Position numbers and translations under genes: made by a program
Notes under the pieces: generated by a model
Database searches by the model: none
What the model saw: the letters and a program-made list of their open reading frames with translations, nothing else
Told to the model about the DNA's origin: nothing
Shown here: positions 61,200-64,000 of the stretch, piece after piece
Position numbering within the stretch: the first letter of the stretch is position 1
Layout of the letters: each line of letters starts with the position of its first letter
NCBI GenBank assembly: GCA_018268935.1
Contig: JAFDVS010000013.1
Coordinates: 4,531-68,530, forward strand
Direction: 5' to 3'
Origin: Acidobacteriota bacterium
GTDB lineage: Bacteria > Acidobacteriota > Terriglobia > Bryobacterales > Bryobacteraceae
DNA length: 64,000 nucleotides

Positions 61200-62531
61200 A
61201 TGAGCAAATTCCCCATTTCGAGAAGAACGCTGTTACGCGGCGCGGGCGCGGCGATCGGATTGCCTTGGCTGGAGGCGATGGCGCCGGCGGCTACCGTGAA
61301 GCAGGTGAATCCGGTGCGCATGGCGGCGATGTATGTCCCCAACGGCATGCTGCCTTCCGGTTGGGATGTGCAGGGCGAAGGGAAGAATTTTGAACTGTCC
61401 CCTACGCTCACGCCGTTGCAGGATTTCAAAGACCAGTTGCTGGTGCTGACGAACCTGTGGAATCAGGCGAGCGTGGGTGGCGACGGACATTACGTCAAGA
61501 TTTCCGGATGGCTCACCTCCACCACCATCACCAAGACGCTGGGTGTCGATATCAGCGCCAACGGCACTTCGATGGATCAGGTAGCGGCGCAGAAGGCCGG
61601 CCACCAGACGCCGTTCCCGTCATTGGAACTGGCGGTGGCGCCGGTCACCACGGGCGTCGATCGCAACGTAGGCTACACGCGCGTCTACGGATCTCACATT
61701 GCCTGGAGCGGCCCGACCAGCCCGCTGGCGAAGGAACTGGATCCGGCGCATGTGTTTGAACGGCTGTTCCGTGCGGGCCAACCGCAAGCGGGAAAGGCGA
61801 AGCAGGACAAGTTGCTGCTCGATCGCGTGCTGGAAGACGCGCGCGCCCTGCGCCAGGAATTAGGCGCCGTCGACAAGCACCGCATGGATGAATATCTCTC
61901 GGTGGTGCGGTCTCTGGAAGAACGGATTGAACGCGCCAGCCGGCCCGGGCAATCGAAATGGAAACCTCGGGTGAAGCTGGATGCCGCGGCGAAGCCCGCC
62001 GAAGTGGATCCGAAGAACTACGCCGACCATGTGCGCCTGATGCTGGACATGATGGCGCTGGCGTTTCAAACGGATTCCACGCGCATTGTTACCTTCATGT
62101 TCAACAACGAGGTCAGCAACCAGAATTTTTCCTTCATAGACGGAGTCAAAATCGGGCACCACGACGCGTCCCATCACCAGAAAGACGCCGAGAAGCAGAA
62201 ACAGTATCAACTGGTGAATCGCTGGCACGTGGAGCAGTTCGGCTATCTCATGAAGAAGCTGGCCGCGATGAAGGAAGGCGATTCGACTGTGCTGGACCAT
62301 TCGATGATCCTCTTTGGAGGCGGCATCAAGGATGGGGACCGGCACGATCCGCACAATCTGCCCCTGCTGCTGGGCGGCAGAGGCGGCGGGCGCATCGCTT
62401 CCGGACAGCACCTGGTCTATCCGAAGGATTCTCCGCTTTCGAACCTGTTTGTGTCGATGCTCGATGCGTTCGGGACTCCGGTGGAGCGATTCGCCGATAG
62501 CACGGGTCCGCTCGCCGGTGTACTCGTTTAA
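61200..62531 (+). CDS. DUF1552-family Tat-exported protein
   Basis: This 443-aa protein starts with a Tat signal (SRRTLLRGAGAAIGLPWL) and has the DUF1552 outline: YVPNGMLPSGWDVQGEG, FKDQLLVLTNLWN, LELAVAP and GGGIKDGDRHDPHNLPLLLG. It accompanies DUF1592 proteins in Planctomycetes and Acidobacteria, and the pair may work as a secreted oxidative complex (inference). The residues HHDASHHQKDAEK could bind metal. A GAGGATCTG-type site precedes the ATG. Confidence 0.92.
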   Translation: MSKFPISRRTLLRGAGAAIGLPWLEAMAPAATVKQVNPVRMAAMYVPNGMLPSGWDVQGEGKNFELSPTLTPLQDFKDQLLVLTNLWNQASVGGDGHYVKISGWLTSTTITKTLGVDISANGTSMDQVAAQKAGHQTPFPSLELAVAPVTTGVDRNVGYTRVYGSHIAWSGPTSPLAKELDPAHVFERLFRAGQPQAGKAKQDKLLLDRVLEDARALRQELGAVDKHRMDEYLSVVRSLEERIERASRPGQSKWKPRVKLDAAAKPAEVDPKNYADHVRLMLDMMALAFQTDSTRIVTFMFNNEVSNQNFSFIDGVKIGHHDASHHQKDAEKQKQYQLVNRWHVEQFGYLMKKLAAMKEGDSTVLDHSMILFGGGIKDGDRHDPHNLPLLLGGRGGGRIASGQHLVYPKDSPLSNLFVSMLDAFGTPVERFADSTGPLAGVLV

Positions 62532-62547
62532 GTTACGGGAAACGTCC

Positions 62548-62553
62548 TATACT
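62548..62553 (+). promoter_or_regulatory. TATACT -10 hexamer before the VWFA gene
   Basis: TATACT lies 17 nt before the ATG at 62571 and allows a short leader carrying AAGGG. The -35 box is not clear. Confidence 0.35.
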
Positions 62554-62570
62554 GAAGGCTAAGGGCTACC

Positions 62571-63590
62571 ATGCTGTCTCGCCGTACGTTTACACTCGCC
62601 GCTGCCGCGGCCGCGACACTTCCCGGGCAACAACCGCAGGCGCAACCCGCGCCGCAGTCGAACATCCGCGTTTCGGTTAACGAAGTCATTGTGCCGGTAA
62701 CGGTTACTGACGAAAAGAACCGCTTCGTGAGCGACTTGGATGCGGGCGATTTCGAAATCTTCGACGAAGGCCGGAAGCAGAAGATCTCTTACTTCTCGCG
62801 CGAAGGCAAGCAGCCGGTGGTGGTCGGCTTCCTGCTCGATCTCTCCAACCAGAGCCGTCTGCATTGGAAGACGTACCAGGAAGCGGCGAAGGAACTGGTG
62901 TGGAACCTGCTGCCCGGGGACAAAAAGTACAGCGGCTACCTCATCGGCTATCACACCGAAGCCGAGTTGATGGTGAACACCACCTCGGATTCCGACCAGA
63001 TTACGGATCGCATTGCCAAGCTGAAGCCAAGCGGCGGCGCGGCATTGTTTGATTCCATCTACATGGCGTGCACACGTCGCAGTCTGGTGAAGGGCGAACC
63101 GATTGAGCCGCGGCGTATTCTGATCATTATCGGCGACGGGCACGACAACGCCAGCAAGAAGACGATGGATGAAGTGCTGGAACTGGCGCAGCGCAACCTG
63201 GTTACGGTCTACGGCGTGAGCACGGTGGCATTCGGGTTCAGCTCAGAGGGCGAAAAAATCCTGGAGAAGCTGGCGCTCGAAACGGGCGGACGTGTGCTCT
63301 ATCCGCTGCAGGGTTTGTATAAGGACGTGAGCGGCTATCTCTCCACGCCGTCCGATGAAGGCAACTATGCGCTGAAGGTGGGCACGGGCGGATACGCGGC
63401 GGAAATCGCCAGCGGCATTTTCCGGTCGATCGCTGCCGTCGCCGGCGAAATCACGACGCAGTACATCATGCGCTACATCCCCGACAACACCGATCAGGAC
63501 AAGGTGTTCCGCAAGCTGGAAGTGCGTGTGCCGAAGCTGCCGCTGGTAAAGATTCGCGCCAGGACGGGTTATTATCCCGTCGGTTTGTAG
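62571..63590 (+). CDS. VWFA-related exported protein (TIGR03436 type)
   Basis: The 339-aa protein starts MLSRRTFTLAAAAAATLPGQ, a Tat-like signal, then a Pro/Gln-rich stretch and the acidobacterial VWFA-related domain (RVSVNEVIVPVTVTD, DLDAGDFEIFDEGRKQ, then FLLDLSNQSRL). The metal-adhesion motif DxSxS is altered to DLSNQ, so metal binding is uncertain. Function is unknown; these are abundant secreted proteins in Acidobacteriota. It follows the DUF1592/DUF1552 pair on the same strand. Confidence 0.88.
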   Translation: MLSRRTFTLAAAAAATLPGQQPQAQPAPQSNIRVSVNEVIVPVTVTDEKNRFVSDLDAGDFEIFDEGRKQKISYFSREGKQPVVVGFLLDLSNQSRLHWKTYQEAAKELVWNLLPGDKKYSGYLIGYHTEAELMVNTTSDSDQITDRIAKLKPSGGAALFDSIYMACTRRSLVKGEPIEPRRILIIIGDGHDNASKKTMDEVLELAQRNLVTVYGVSTVAFGFSSEGEKILEKLALETGGRVLYPLQGLYKDVSGYLSTPSDEGNYALKVGTGGYAAEIASGIFRSIAAVAGEITTQYIMRYIPDNTDQDKVFRKLEVRVPKLPLVKIRARTGYYPVGL

Positions 63591-63631
63591 GTTGAGCTAA
63601 GAGCCAAACGGCAATTGCCGAAGCGATAAGT

Positions 63632-64000
63632 ATGGTGACCACCACCTCAGGACAATTCTGGTTGTTGGAAGTGTCCTTGCCGGGTGAGCCGGCTGTGGCG
63701 GTGGGTGTGATTCTGGCCGATTCCGACGGCGCCTACCGCATGCGCTTCCGCCGCGATTGGGAAGAGTTCGCGGGCGAAGAAAGCGAAGTGCTGGAAGCGC
63801 TGGCGGATGACTTCGAAGACAAGGCGCGGGAGTTTGGAATCGGCGAATGGCTGCGGATGTGTGAGGAATCGTTTTCGAACACGCTGCGCATCACCGATGC
63901 CGAACCCGTCATGCTGGAAAATCTCGACCGCGCGGTGGAGCGGCTCTATCAGAAACATGTCCGGCCGAAGGTGCTGCCTTTCCGCACGCATTTGCCGATG
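63632..64000 (+). CDS. Hypothetical protein, 3' truncated by the window end
   Basis: The frame is open from ATG 63632 to the last base, giving at least 123 residues. The sequence (SGQFWLLEVSLPGEPAVAVG, RMRFRRDWEEFAGEESEVLE, RLYQKHVRPKVLPFRTHLP) is acidic, cytoplasmic and without a recognised motif. No Shine-Dalgarno is clear and the GTG at 63635 is an alternative start. It follows the VWFA gene by 41 nt. Confidence 0.6.
   Translation, partial: MVTTTSGQFWLLEVSLPGEPAVAVGVILADSDGAYRMRFRRDWEEFAGEESEVLEALADDFEDKAREFGIGEWLRMCEESFSNTLRITDAEPVMLENLDRAVERLYQKHVRPKVLPFRTHLPM

Overview
The window is GC-rich, tightly packed bacterial chromosome from what looks like an Acidobacteriota member, most likely the Bryobacterales/Solibacter group. 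No 16S or phylogeny is available, so this is inference from family content: an Oar-type TonB-dependent receptor with an N-terminal carboxypeptidase-regulatory domain, a TIGR03436-type VWFA-related protein, a DUF1592/DUF1588 plus DUF1552 pair, a winged-helix/TolB-propeller one-component regulator, an ECF sigma factor next to a Ser/Thr kinase with WD40 repeats, a PEP-CTERM protein and many Tat or Sec-exported enzymes. I saw no rRNA, tRNA, CRISPR array, prophage or insertion sequence, and no gene-free stretch longer than about 220 bases.

Layout. 1-11 kb: the end of a luciferase-like oxidoreductase; a PEP-CTERM protein; a four-gene translationally coupled operon (lipoprotein, geranylgeranyl-reductase-like enzyme, hemL, sialidase-like protein); small exported proteins; an exported methyltransferase coupled to an oligogalacturonate-lyase-like protein; an esterase. 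11.1-18.8 kb: an unbroken minus-strand run of eight genes reading nucleotidyltransferase, two TIGR04222-like membrane proteins with Cys/Gly-rich tails, a DUF692 (MNIO) enzyme, a small partner, an active M16 peptidase, mtaB, and an inactive M16 homologue. This is the most interesting locus: a candidate Cys-modification (RiPP-like) system with its own peptidase pair. 18.9-29.7 kb: a membrane protein and winged-helix regulator driven by a textbook leaderless promoter, uppS, a propeller/phosphoesterase, a frameshifted PIN gene with its partner, an exported caspase-TPR protein, an aldo/keto reductase, a cupin and a nitroreductase.

29.7-38.3 kb: a large one-component regulator, then a signalling cluster of CpaE/TadZ-like ATPase, receiver, KaiC-like ATPase (interrupted by an in-frame TAA), KaiB and a multi-PAS histidine kinase. 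38.4-47.5 kb: an M20 peptidase, Tat-exported proteins, the ECF sigma/kinase convergent pair and a VapBC-like module. 47.5-64 kb: the TonB receptor, ilvE, an SH3-type lipoprotein, an amidohydrolase, an Nramp relative, a two-component system, the DUF1592/DUF1552/VWFA group and a truncated gene at the window edge.

Two general features stand out. Adjacent genes very often overlap by 4 nt (stop/start coupling), and convergent genes overlap tail to tail, in one case by 67 nt. Many first genes lack a Shine-Dalgarno sequence but carry a good -10 hexamer 6-8 nt before the start codon, which predicts leaderless mRNAs.
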